From: Rhodosporidiobolus odoratus
Taxonomy: Eukaryota; Basidiomycota; Microbotryomycetes; Sporidiobolales; Sporidiobolaceae
Length of the DNA: 64,000 nt
Assembly (NCBI GenBank): GCA_034387635.1
Contig: JAOANU010000003.1
Location: 682,001 to 746,000, forward strand
Reading direction: 5' to 3'
Shown: positions 44,432 through 56,231 of the stretch, in pieces
Layout of the letters: every line of letters starts with the position of its first letter
Numbering within the stretch: position 1 is the stretch's first letter
Made by a program: the position numbers and the translations under genes
Notes under the pieces: generated by a model
What the model was told of the DNA's origin: nothing
The model's database searches: none
The model's input: only the letters and a program-made list of their open reading frames with translations

Positions 44432-44703
44432 TGTGCTTCTTCCGTCGTTGTTGCATAGTTCTGTGTGTCACCAAAACTTGTATTGGCAGTTGTTTTTCCT
44501 CATCTCGTCCGCTTTTTCATCGTTATGGACATGGATTTGCGACACTGAAAACACAAAAGAGAAAAGGACCCCGGGATACTGGGGTACCTCGCCCACTAAT
44601 AGGTAGGTAGATAGCACGGTCTGCGACCCGGGCTACAGGATTTCGCGGGTCTATCGTCGCGACGCGCTCGCCTTCTCTTCCTCATCCTCTGCGGCTCGGA
44701 CGA
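44432..44703. other. Intergenic region between PRP8 and the Crb2-like gene
   Basis: This 272-bp region has no supported gene. It contains the PRP8 3' end and the promoter of the downstream same-strand gene. Confidence 0.45.
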
Positions 44704-47700
44704 ATGGACAAGCCCGACTCGGCTGTACTGGTTCCAGATACACCAACTGCGACCGCTGAATCACCGGCAACCTATCCAGAGCAATCGCATTCACAATCTT
44801 ACCTCCTCACCTTCCTCAAACAAGACAAACAACAATCAGCCTCGTCTCCTGGACTTTCCCACGACCACACGACATTTGCATTCCACTCACAAAGGCCTCG
44901 CAAGTGGTCACCACGCCGTCGCCTCCTCTCTGACGAGGACGACTCGCGACTCGACCGAAGCGGCAACGACGACCTGTCCACCGTCGTCGATCACCAGATG
45001 GCATCTCACCGCCTGTCGCAGCGAGCAGGCTACGAGCAGGAAGCGGGCGACGCGCTTGCAAGACATCGCAGGAGGGTATCGGCGGAAGTCGACAACACCC
45101 AAACCAACTCGCAGCCTATTCAAGGTCCTGGCCACGATGAAGAGGGCTATCTCGGCCAGACGCAGGCCGAGAGTCTGGATACGAAGATGAGGAGGAGGGA
45201 GAACAGGAATTCAGACGGGGCCCGGGAGAGTCGACAGGGGCAACTGGACGAGGAGGAAAGAGAGGAGTTAGACGAGGACGAGGACGACCGGGATGGCGAG
45301 GTCTCGATGGACCTTACGAGGGCAGGAGGAAGACTACTAGAGCGCTCTGGGTTTGATGACGGCGACCCTTCCCACCCGAAGCCCCAGCTATCCGACTCGC
45401 AGAAGGAAAACCCGTCCGCTACCCGATCCACTGCCGCTCCCCATCCTGTCGACAGCGCCTCGGTACCTTTCCGCGCCTCTCAATCTCACATCGACAGCAG
45501 CGGCGCTCCATCTTCCTCCCCCTTCGTGGCGGCGGAGCTGCTCCAGCGCTCTCCCGTAAAGAAGACCGCTGTCTCGGAACCGGCTAGCAGCGCCGACCCG
45601 GATATTCCGCTAGGTGAGCTGATCGGAGCCAAGGCTGGGCAGAACAGGCAGAGCAGGGTTGTTGGGTTGGTCGGAATGAGCGTCTCGGGACCGGAGGTGC
45701 GCTTCTCTTCCGCTAGTTGCCCCATGCGAGCATTCGCTCAGGCCACTTCGATGGTAGACCTCGACGCCCGCCTATGCCGCCATCCCTCCACCTCAGCCAA
45801 TGACCGCCGCCCGCACTCTACCCACCTTCGACTTTCCTAGCCAATCTTCCACCGATCTATCTCTGCTTCCTTCACGCTCCGTGCCCGCCCTACCGCCTCG
45901 CGACGCTTCGGGAGTCGACGTCTTTGCGACATCCGCAGCGATGAAAGCGCCGCTCCCACCTAAGAAGGACAAGAAAAAGGCAGAGCCTTGGGACGGGCTT
46001 TCGCAGTCTACGATCAGAACGACGCAAGACGAGGAGGAGAGTCCGTACCTGCCGCAGACCATTCCGCACCTTGAAGACGAAGAAGCCAGCCGGCGCTCGC
46101 AGGGCACGCCGAGACCGACGGCAGAGCGCACGGCCGACATGGACCTCGATGAAAGTGGCACGCCTGATCTTACCGCCGGGACCGGAGCGATCGACGACTC
46201 TGTCGGAACCAACTCGACTGCAGTCTGCGCCCCTCGTCCAGCGCTCACTGAGCTGGAACCGGAAGATTCCCTTGATGCTCCCCCTCGTCGCAAGCCGTCT
46301 GAACCGCCCCTTTTTGCTCGAGCATCTTCCTCTCCAAGCCAGGAGTCACTCTCTCGACAGTCACAGCTGTCGAGCAAGATCGTCGGCCGGGGCGGCAAGC
46401 GGTTGTCGGACATTGCGGGTAGCAGCCCTCAGCCTACGCAGTACGAAGTGCCTGCTACTCAGGATCAGTACGATGCGCTTCCGCAGTCCAACGAGTCTAC
46501 AGAGCGAACACAGGATGTCACAATCGATAGTAAGCTTTATATTCGCTTTGCTGACTGCGGAACCCGAGACTAGCGATTTACGTGCCCAGATTCCGAAAAC
46601 CGGCACGGTGCTTTCGCCTTCGACGCCTCGACTACTGCCGGCCGCTCCCGTACTACTACCGTCGGCTCAAATCCTCCTCTTGGCCGCCAGCTTCATCGCC
46701 AGCCACCTCCCCCTACACCCGTCCGCGAAGGTCTCGTCCGGTACCCGCATCACCCACCGTCTTCTCCTCTTCGTTCCGGTCATTCAGCACCTTTTTCTTC
46801 TAAGCAAGATTCGCTTCCCATCGAAGCCACCCAGCTTGATGCTGAAGAGTTGCTCCAACTTCCTGTACCTCAGGCCCACATCCTCAAACCCCGCCCTCTC
46901 CCCGCCACGCAACATGTCCCGGAAAGCTCGCCCGAGGTTCCCCTCGCTTCCAAGCGGGCCCAACCCAAGCAACGCTCGTCGCGCTCTCCTAGTCGACCGC
47001 CGCAACCTTCAGCGAGCACTTCAAGCGGTCAACCCCAGCAACAGACCGTTTCGTCCAACGGTGTTGTGCCGGACAGTGAAGGCCCGACGCAACCCGTTGC
47101 TGGACCTTCCGGCGAGAAAGCCGCAGCGCGGGCGTCCATCTCGCACTCGCCGATCATGGAGCTGCAGGAGAAGCGGCAGGTTCCGCCGGGCGATTTCTAC
47201 CAGGAGGACTTTGGCGGTGGGTTCGACGACGAAGAGGATCAGGAAATGAAGGACGCGGAGGACGAGCTAGACGACGAGCAGGATGGCCTGCCGAATTCTG
47301 GTCTGCCGCCGAGGCCCCGCAAGGGGAAGCAGGATAAGAGGAAAGAGCGGGACCGGGATGAGGAGCCGGAACAGGGCAGGAGGAAGAAGGCTGGAACGTC
47401 TCGGAAAGCTCCGGCGGTCAAGAAGGCCACTTCCTCCAAGGCTGCCGCAGCCGCCTTGAGCAAAGGCAAGGGTCGCGCGCTTCAAGCCCAAGAATCGCCC
47501 GATGCGCTCGACCTCCTCTCGACCAGCAGCTCGACCCGCCGTCGTCATGTCGGAGACAGCGCGGCCACGGCGGAGCAGACGAATTATACAGAACTGCCAT
47601 CGGTGAAGAACGCAAAAAAGCGCTCTCCGAGGAAGGCGGCGAGGACAACTTCTGTACAGGCGCCAGCGAAGGGGAATGGCAAAAAGAGTGGGGCGGACAG

Positions 47701-49581
47701 TCAAGATGCGAGGGCAGAACAGGAGGACGACGATATGGAAGGAGAACTGGAAGAGGACGGGGAGGAAGAGCCTCGACCGGCGCGGAAACGGCGGAAAACC
47801 AGCAAAGCCGTTGACGAAGAATCAGCGGGTGAAGTCCCGAGCAAGGGCAGCAGGGCGTCGAAGGGCCAAGCTGTCGCGAAGAAGATAGGGGCGTCGTCCA
47901 AAAAGGGCAAGGAGGTTGCGGCGCCGAAGGAGAAGAAGGGTGGTCGGGGCCGACACTCGAAAACGGCCAGCGTGAGCTCCAGTCTTTCCCCCCCTGCTCT
48001 CTCGCCCGAGCCACAGCAACCCATTGCCGGCCCTTCTCGACTTCGCGATCATCACAACAACCACGACCATTTCTCCCGCGCCGGTTCTCCTGCCAACACC
48101 GAAGCCAAATCCAATGCCTCCCTCTCCCGCTCCAAATCGCGCCTCCCATCTTCCGTTCCCTTCAGCCGCTGTCTAGCTATGTGGCGAGACGACAAGTATT
48201 TCTACCCGGCCACCATCGCTTCAATCAGCGGCGGCTTGTTTGTGCTTGTTTTCGACGATGGCTCTACAGGCCGCATCAAGCCCGAAGAAGTGCGTCGTTG
48301 CGAGCTCCAGAAGGGTGACCTCGTCCAGTACTGGGGGAACGACTTCGATACGGAGACACAGTGCGCCGCCCTTTCTGACGATGTGAGGGTTATCCGGGTG
48401 GAGCGGAACACGAGCGGTGACGACGTGAATGGCCCGCTGGAGCAGGACGACATCGTCGTCGCTGCGAGCACGAATGACGACGAAGGCCGCATCCACCGCT
48501 TGAACCTTCTCGCCGTCCGCATATCGCCTCGTCACTCGCAGCAGCTCGACAACCGCAAGCTCACCATCGAGGAGTTGATGATGTTTGGTTGTCGCGAAGG
48601 CACTCCCATCGTGCCTCTTCAGCTTGCCAAGCCGCCGAAACCAATCGTCGTCAAGCCCTTCGAACCGAACGCGGCGACTTCCGGCCTCTTCGGCAAGATG
48701 GCCTTCCTCAATACTTCGTCCGACAAGAATGCCCTCTCGCGCCAAATCGAAAGCAATGGAGGCACCGTCATCGACTGGGAGCATCTTCTCAGCGTTAACG
48801 TGGAGAAAGGTTCGACGAACCCGCCGTCTGTCTTCTTCCCTCAAATCGACTTTGAGCGCGTCGACGAAATCTTCCTCCTCGCCGATCGACCTTGCACGAC
48901 TTCGAAGTATCTCATCGCTCTCGCTCTCGGTATCCCCTGCTTGTCGAAGGCTTTTGTCACGCTGTCGGTCGAAGGGGTGCGTCCACCTTTCCTGTCTTGC
49001 GCCGCTCCAAGCTGTGAAGCTCATTCCAAGCACCCCTACAGAAAACGCGACTTCCCTGGCAACGTTTCGTCTTGCCTGCCGGCTACATCCAGGAGCTCAA
49101 GACGCAAGCCCTCGGGGGTCAGCTCGAGGCAATCCGGAAACCTTCATTCGACCTCGACTCGCTCAAGCAGGTCTACGAGACCGGCGGTGTCTTCAGGGAT
49201 CACTCCTTCCTCGTCGTGGACAGCGGGAAGAAGCTCAGGAGCAAAGACGAGGTACGATTCGCCCCAGCGTCTTTCTTTGGCAGTGGCTGAAGTAGTTGTC
49301 TTGAGTTGCTGCAGAAGGAGTCCGCCGCTCGTCACTCGTACACCATCCTTGCTCTCATCGCTGCCGCCAGTGCCTCCCTCGTGCACTTTGTTGCCTCGCC
49401 TGTCGACGCCAGCTCGGCACAAGGATACGACTTTGTCTTTGTCGACGAGGAGAGCAAGACTCTTCCTCGGCCGCTGGCGACGCACAAGGGTCTCGTCAAC
49501 ATCGTCTGGGTCAAGCAGTGCTTGATGGCGGGGAGATTGTTGCCGGCAGCGCGAATGAAGGCGGATGAGGAGGCAAAATGA
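44704..49581 (+). CDS. Crb2/53BP1/Rad9-type DNA damage checkpoint adaptor (Tudor + tandem BRCT)
   Basis: This family docks on modified nucleosomes at breaks and relays ATM/ATR signals to checkpoint kinases. Five exons (44704..45696, 45797..46529, 46590..48976, 49042..49251, 49315..49581) give 1529 residues. The first ~1100 residues are disordered, with acidic runs, and include a cluster of SQ/TQ sites in exon 2 (STIRTTQDEE, SPSQESLSRQSQ, QPTQYEVPATQDQ, ERTQDV) suited to ATM/ATR phosphorylation. Near residue 1105 the Tudor-like fold reads CLAMWRDDKYFYPATIASIS and VFDDGSTGRIKPEEVRRCEL. Tandem BRCT repeats cover about residues 1270-1529: LFGKMAFLNTSSDKNALSRQ, DEIFLLADRPCTTSKYLIAL, LPWQRFVLPAGYIQ, then VNIVWVKQCLMAGRLLPAAR. 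Basic Lys-rich stretches before the Tudor region look like nuclear signals. The domain order is the family signature. Confidence 0.9.
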
Positions 49582-50012
49582 GTGGTTCCGAGGGGAAAAT
49601 GTGTGAGGAATGTTTGTTGGCAGAAGTACCTTGTTGTATGTTTCGCTTGTCCTGTTCTTCCGTACGTCGCTTGCAACTTGCTGTGGCATTACCTGGTCTA
49701 ATTGGCGCCGACAACTTGATCAGAAATGCTCGTCAACTCGGGTTACTCGTTATCCTCTTCACTCGATTCCCTTCGTAGCCGCATTGCGCAAGTACAGTCC
49801 GATCCAGTACATTCAAGAATCCTTCCACTCCGTCCTGTACACCTCGCGAATTCCGGATCGCCCTTCTCTCTTCATCGTTTCGTCCCACTCTCACCACCTC
49901 ACTTAACTCTCTAGCGGCAGGAGAAGACAGCTGAAAGACTTGAACAGCTATATCAAGACGTTAATACAGTCTTATATCCGCGCAACTCAGCTTCTTCCTC
50001 CAGTCAAGGAAC
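49582..50012. other. Intergenic region
   Basis: About 430 bp between two same-strand genes. I see short open frames only, and no conserved gene or repeat. Confidence 0.45.
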
Positions 50013-51339
50013 ATGCCCACAATGATCCTCCGCTCGAACACCTTCTTTTGCGTGCCGCAACCTTTCCTTGACAACGACAACAAAGCCGCGCATAAGCTGC
50101 AAAAACCATTGAACCAAGATCTGGGCCTTCGGATGAAGCTCAGTTACTCGGACAGTGTCAAGCCCTTCCTTCACAAGCCAGAATCCGCCTATACGAAGGC
50201 ACTCGACCCTCACCTCCTCGCTTGCACAGAGAAGATCTCGCAGGAGGCCTTGGGGTCTTACGATGGCCCGCTCGCGCGCGAACCGTGGGACCGTGACCTG
50301 AACCGTCTCTGCAAGTGGCAAGAACTGGGGCAGCAAGAGAGGGAGGCGATTCTTCTCCAGATCTGGCAGACGATTCACGAAGGTCTGGAAAAGGCGAGTT
50401 ATGTCATGGCTCCAGCGGAGATACCAGAGTGCGACCTCGAGAAGCTGGCGGGCGCGAACGGCTTGGGCATGCTGGAGCTCGTCGCACTGCACCCGCACCC
50501 GGGCACCCCTCCTGCTTTCGATCCTGCGACGGACCCTGTTCCGCACTTCTCGCACGGCGACTGGGATCGTCTCTGGTGCATCGGCAAGCATGCTCCTGCC
50601 GTACCGTTCTCCTGCGCGAAGCGCCCTTTCTTGAAGAGTGCCGTCGCGCTTCGCTCCGCACCGCTTCTCAACTGCGTTCAGGTCTGGAAGATGGTGGTCG
50701 TTCGTCCCTTCCTTCTGCCCTCGTCTACTGTGTTGTCAACACTGACGGGGCAACAATGTTCTGCCACTCCAGGATACCGGTGTTACTCCTCAGTTCAGTC
50801 TTGGTTGTCCGCCGTCCGCCATCAATAGCTCTACCGCCCCGATCATGCACGAGACGGACAATTCCAGCGATCTGCGCTTTCGAGCCACGACAGCCAAAGC
50901 CGCGTTGACCACTACAGACCTTGCTCAAAGTCCGGCGGTAGGTGATCTAGCACGCCGAGGTGCTGCTCCCTTTCACCTTCATCTTTGACCTTTGTTGTCT
51001 TCGCGAGTAATTCGGCTTTATCAAGTGGTTCACAGCTTCTTTGTTGCGCTCGTTGTAAGGGTGTGGAGCGCAACGTTTATTACTGCTGCAAGTACGTCAG
51101 CGCACTTCGTTCCACCTCCTTCCTCTGACTCTGTATGTCTGATCGTGCTCACTCGGCGTCTCAGAGAATATCAACAGGCGCACTGGCCAATCCACAAGCG
51201 TATCTGTGGTACCGTGATCGGCTCAAGTACCGCCCAACCGGGCGTAACGCCTACCCTTGCTGAGATTGATGGGTCTTTGCGCCTCACTCTTTGCCTCAAC
51301 AAGGACTGTACGCACCTCTCCCGTCGATCACGCCAATAG
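50013..51339 (+). CDS. MYND-finger protein with an unrecognised N-terminal domain (copy A)
   Basis: Exon 1 begins MPTMILRSNTFFCVP and encodes ~225 residues of a domain I cannot name. Its landmarks are LDPHLLACTEK, IPECDLEKLAGANGLGMLEL and FSHGDWDRLWCIGKHAP, then VWKMVV near 50698, where the exon probably ends. Exons 51036..51091 and 51165..51307 join in frame to give CCARCKGVERNVYYCC and KEYQQAHWPIHKRICG, a MYND zinc finger (C-x2-C ... YCC ... HW-x2-HK-x3-C). The same two modules occur in the same order in copy B at 54893-56231 on the opposite strand, which supports one gene here. The link between exon 1 and the finger, and the C-terminus after LRLTLCLNKD, are uncertain; the end given is the first stop. 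MYND fingers bind Pro-rich peptides; the role of this protein is unknown. Confidence 0.62.
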
Positions 51340-51536
51340 CCCACTCAAGCATCTGCATCACACAGAGACGAGCAGCATCGACTCGCTGCTCGGTCTCGAC
51401 GACGTCGCCTGCCTCTCAGGCTTCTACTGTATCCTACCTCTCCCCGCTTACCTCGGCCTGTAATTACTCGTTCTCTTGTACCTGTCCGATTGCGAGAGGA
51501 GGAGACGCAGAGGACACTAGCTTTGCATATTGGCCA

Positions 51537-54238
51537 CTACCCCCTCGACATCCAATCCCTCGATTGCCTCCCTCTGCCGCTGGAAATTTCCGCCATGCTC
51601 CGTTCGTTGACCTCCGCCACAGCCGCCATCACCCTCACCAGCATCCACAGCGCCCTCTCCCTCTTCTCCAGGAAAGCACACTCTCCTGTACTTACCTTGC
51701 GCCCGTAGAGGTACTCAAGGACAACGCCTACGCGAGGATTAGTAAAGTCGGCGAGGACGCTTGGAGGGGTGTGAAGGGTCGGGAAGGAGTCCAGGGCGGG
51801 CAAGCGGCTTCGAGCAGGCCTCGGGTAGGTGGAAAGGAAACCAAGGAATGGAGAGGAGGCGGCGAGGGAAAGAATCGGAGGCGCTGAAAAGGCCGAGCTG
51901 GCCTGAAGCTGGGAGATCTTGGTTGCGAGGATGTTGGGCTTGTAGAGTCTGCGAAGAACAACACTGAGTGTCAGAGGCGAGCGCGATGGTAGAGCGTGAG
52001 ACAACGTAACGGATCAAGCTGCGACCCCTCCTTGTCGCCGCCTTTTCCCCCAAGACGCTCTTCAAGCTTCTTCACCTCGGCCTGTCCCAGACCATGACTA
52101 CTCGCGCTCGTTACCTCTTTTTCTCTAATTTCTCGAGTGTGAGCCTCTTTCGCCGATGCTAGAGCGAGTGCCTGCGCCTTCGAGCCGGCAGACGGACTTG
52201 AGAAGGTCGTACGATGTGAGCGGCGTGCGGGAGCCGACAAGGAGAACGATGCCCGGGGAAGGAAGGCGAGGGCGGAAGTTGAAGCAATCAGGGAGGCTGG
52301 GGGAGAGAAGCGACTCGCTGAAGGGTCTACCGTGGAGGCAGAGATGGGCGACGTTACGAACGGACAAAAGGGGAAGATAGCAGTGGAGGTGGCCGAGGTG
52401 CTTTGCGCCTCAGCGTGTACTTTGCGGTTGTCGGACCCAACGCGGGAGTCGGGTGCTGAGGGCGTCGGAAGTGAGAGCAGGAAGGGTTGGACGAAGGGAT
52501 CTTCGTCTTCGCGCGGTTCGCTGCCGCGCTCCGCTTGTCCCGACAGGAGGTGCGCAGAAATATCCTCTGCGCCGACACTCATATGCGTCGCTCGCGGGCT
52601 GCTGCTTAGCTCGAGCAGCGCCGCCAGCACATCTGCTTCTTTTTCCGGATTGACCATGTCTTTTTCGCTCAACTCCTCCCGGATCTCGCCTTCTTCGAGC
52701 TGCTCTTCCACAACTTCCGCCAGCGCTGTACAGCGAGAAACGTTTGAGGCGGGTATGGCAAGCTCTGCCGGCGGCGCTTTTGGCTGAGCGCACGGCCATG
52801 GAGGTTGGCCACGAGGCATGCGAGGAAGGGTGGGACTGTCGGGCTGACAGGGAGGCGGCTCGTCTGAGAAGGCATTATACTCTGCGAGTGACTCGGCGAA
52901 GGTCGAATTGCAGGACGTTTCGGGGGAACCCGCGCAAGCGAAGGAGTGTGCCGGGGAAAATGTAAAGAGGCCGGCGGATGGCATGGAAGACGCCGGTGAG
53001 ACCGGCGGGGACGCATCGTCGAGGGCATATGGTATCACACGTGCCGTATCGAGCGACTGTCCTGGCTGTTGTGACGAGGACGAGGTTGGTGAGTGAAGGG
53101 CACAGTCGGGATGGTGGGGAAAAGGGCTGACGGGCAAGTAGCCCTCAGCACTGCTGTACTGTGCGCTTGACCATTCGGGGAAGTCGGCGGTCTGAGGGCG
53201 AGCGAAGAAAGCTGAAGAGAGAGACTCCGGCAACGGCCTCGGGATTGAGAAGGTCAACAATGGGTCGGTGCCGGATATATGCTCCTCGACGAGTACCCCG
53301 GGTATGCCAGCGAGGTCAAGGGTATCCTCAGGGTTTGCTCGCAGAGTTCGGCGCGTCGACATCGCGGGGCTTGTCGGTATTCTCGACCTGCGGTTCGTCC
53401 CTGATCTCGCTCCCCCGTTACGATTCCTGACGCTCGAACGGCGAGGACGTGTTAGGCTGGCAGGCGTGAAGTCGTTGTCGCCGTCTGAGCCCTGCGCTTC
53501 TGGACTAGAATTGTTCGGGAAGGCGTGCTGTATCGCCGAAGCAGCATGCTCTTGAACTGCTTTGAATTGCTCGAGGTTCGGCGGCTGCTGTCCCGCTTCC
53601 TTGTCTGACTCTTGACTCGTCTCCTCTTTCCACCACCCCCAGGCCCGCAGAGCACCTTTCCCTCCCATTCGGTCAACCTCACAGACCTCCTTCTCCCACT
53701 TCTTCTGCATCGCGGCGCCGGCTCCCTCTTCGCCGAGCAGGACCCTCCAGGCCGTCCACGACGGGTCGTCATCGGGAAAGCCCTGCGAGGTGGCTCGAGG
53801 CCGTTTTTGCCGGCGGCCCGAACGGGTGCTGGCGGCAGGAAGAAGAGGGATGACGAATCTGGCGGGTTCGGCTGTAATGCTCGTCGCCAGAGGGTTACCG
53901 GCGAAGAGTTGTACCCATACACGATCTACCTCTAGACCTAGGGGATTGCCTCTGGTCGGAGAGACGCTCGGAAGGGATGCGATGGTAGAGATTGTCGGGG
54001 CTGCACCATAAGCGGCAGTGGCGAAGGGTCTATTAGGAGCGACAGCGGGAGCCGCTGCTACTTCGCCAGATATAGCAGCTCTCTGACTCGGCGGCAGAAA
54101 GATGATGTCGGAAGCGAGAGAGTGAGCGAGAAGGGAATGAGGGGTGAAGGAAGTAACGGTGTAGGCGGATGTTGTGGTCTCCTGCTGCTGTAACTTGAGG
54201 TTAAACCTGTCAGGAGGCATAGAGTCAGCGGTCCGCAT
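51537..54238 (-). CDS. Large disordered protein of unknown function
   Basis: Two exons, complement(join(51537..51948, 52011..54238)), join in frame through a 62-nt intron (donor GTTACG, acceptor TTCGCAG). I do not recognise a family. The N-terminal ~130 residues look folded (RFNLKLQQQETTTSAYTVTS, SLASDIIFLPPSQRAA, VDRVWVQLFAGNPLATSITA), then DDPSWTAWRVLLGEEGAGAA and KKWEKEVCEVDRMGGKGALR. A long Ser/Pro-rich middle follows. The C-terminal exon again looks structured: YKPNILATKISQLQASSAFS, NPRVGVVLEYLYGRK, ALWMLVRVMAAVAEVNER. The 5' end is unsettled: a tract ending CTGACTCTATGCCTCCTGACAG just before RFNLK resembles an intron end, and an open frame at 54300-54548 (QLGIVIKEATGGIGATVSCK) could be an upstream exon, but I could not join them in frame with a GT donor. 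Confidence 0.6.
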
Positions 54239-54892
54239 AGCCGTCCAGGATGGGAAGCACGGCTAGAAAAGAATCGACTGACGGACAAAGTTCCCGATCG
54301 TTTTTCCTCCTATCGCCCGCCTTCTTCCTCCCAGGCTTTCTCTTGCCCAGCTTGCAGCTCACGGTGGCTCCTATCCCTCCAGTCGCCTCCTTGATGACTA
54401 TCCCGAGCTGATCGTCGTTCAAAGGACTCGACATCGTTTGAGGAGTCGCCAGGGAGCGGTGCACGGCTCGAATGGCGTCGAGGGCGGCAGGAAGGGTGCT
54501 GTAGGAGGCATCAGTCTGAGGAAAGAGCGGTGGATCTGGCATCGGCATGCAGCGCCGGCGCGGGGAGAACGGAAGGTGGTAGAGGAGGAAAGAAAGGACA
54601 CAACGCTGGCAATCAAAGGGCGAGCTTGTGAGAGGTGGAAGGCGAATTGACTCTGCGTCAGTGTATAGTAGTGAGGAATCCGCTGGTCGACGTAGAGCAA
54701 GCAGCTCCGGCTAAGCAAGTCAGACGGACGGGAGTCGGTTTTGCATGGTCAGAGCGACTCCGGAATCCGCTCGAGCTGCGTTGAACCGAGTCAAAGCTAG
54801 GACACGTATATAAAGATTACTAGTATGGCAACACTGCACAGACTGATGCCCACACATTCTCGCGCCGCTTCATCTCATAAGCGTCTCCTCGT
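54239..54892. other. Region between the large unknown gene and MYND copy B
   Basis: The first 310 bp may hold an upstream exon of the minus-strand gene (see that entry). The rest shows no gene. A TATATAAA string lies at 54808-54815 on the plus strand, with no gene placed to use it. Confidence 0.4.
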
Positions 54893-56231
54893 TCATTTTG
54901 CTTTGTTTCCCCCGAAACTCGGCTCCAGGTGCGAACCTGGCGCCTTGCCGCAGAACCGCTTGTGCATTGGCCAGACAAATATCTGGTGCTCCCTGTCGCG
55001 AAAGACTAAGTCAGCTCGGGTTGACGAAAAGCACAGATGCGGCCCTCGGAAAGCAGGAGGAAAAGGAGAAAAGCCTACCTGGAGCAATACATGATCGCCC
55101 TACCTGCTTTCTTGCGCGGGCCACAGGCTTTCAGCGTACTGGGAGGGAGGAACTCAGGATCTGCACAAATGAAGCAACGTCAGCTAGGCAAAGACGAGAA
55201 ACCGAAGGAACACACCCTCAACCTGTCGGCACTTCTGACATCGCTTATTACCGGCTGTCGCATCATTGGACAGGATTCTTCCTTCTAAACTCGCCGGATT
55301 CGCGGTTGCGAACATGCGGGGTGCATTTTGAGCAATGAGCGCTACTGGGCGTGTTGGGGCAATGAGTCGGATACGCCCATCCGGGTAGTCCTGGCAAGGC
55401 AGACAGCAGTATTGGCGTCAGCACGGAGACGAGCGAGAGAACAGGAGTAATAGGAAGACCGCAACGTCGGACGTGGACGAAGACTACAAGGGACAGGGGC
55501 CAGAGGGAGAGGAAGAGACTCACGACCTGCTTGTTCCACATGCGGAAGAAGTACAGTATGAACGAAGTGCGGGTAACGATGCCGTCATCGACAAAGGTCC
55601 GCTTCGCTCGTGACAGCGGTACAGTCGGTTTGTACTTGCCAACGGATCACAACCGATCCCAATCATCGTGCGGGAACCGCAACACATCCGAGTTGGCGGG
55701 GTCGAAGTCGGGAGGGAAGCGGCAGGCAACCAACAACTTGAGCATACCGTGCCCTCTCCCTCCCGCCAACTCCTCCAAAGTCCCCTCTGGCATCTCGACG
55801 GGACACATAGGGCTTCGAAGTCCCTCGTACAACCTGTGCAGCGCCTCGAAGATGTCGAGCAAGTTCTTCTCGCGCAGCGGTCGATCGAAGTTGATCCACC
55901 GGCTCAAGCGTTCGCTTTGCTCCCCCTCCGGTTCCCGCCAGTACGCGTGGTCGCTGGCGATGACTTGCAATTTGTACTCCGTGTAGGCCAGCAGGTGAGG
56001 ATCGAGCGAGTCGGCGAAGGCTTCTTCCGGGCCGTGAGGGAAGGGCGCGGTACTCTTCGAGTTGCAGCGCTTTAACCAGGGTTCCCAGACTCGGAGGTGG
56101 TATTCCCGATAGGTCATGCGGGGGTTACCTGCACGGTCGAGGTACGGCTCGAGCGGTTCTCGAAACTTGTTCGCCGAGAACACGACGGGCCAGACGACTT
56201 CGGCTTCATAGTGTCCAAAGTCGAACTTCAT
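54893..56231 (-). pseudogene. MYND-finger protein paralogue (copy B), interrupted by an in-frame TGA
   Basis: This is the inverted paralogue of the gene at 50013. From MKFDFGHYEAEVVWPVVFSA it reads SLDPHLLAYTEYKLQ, MPEGTLEELAGGRGHGMLKL and FPHDDWDRL, aligned over ~150 residues with copy A. At 55649-55647 the codon is TGA exactly where copy A has TGG (Trp). The frame then continues with SVGKYKPTVPLSRAKR, clearly like copy A's GKHAPAVPFSCAKR, up to RMWNKQV near a GTGAGT donor. Further on, two exons joined at a GTAGGC donor give AIMYCSREHQIFVWPMHKRF, a MYND finger half; the first C-x2-C pair is incomplete (LKACGPRKKAG). The frame ends at 54893. Either this copy is dying, or the TGA is bypassed or a sequencing error. 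The upstream frame stays open to 56498, so an earlier start is possible. Confidence 0.6.

Noticed and set aside
54808..54815. TATATAAA as a promoter element
   Set aside because: No supported plus-strand gene starts downstream, so the match alone is not evidence.
55263..55541. A hydrophobic open frame inside MYND copy B as a separate small membrane protein
   Set aside because: It starts inside sequence homologous to copy A and continues past a good GTGAGT donor, so it is most likely intron read-through.
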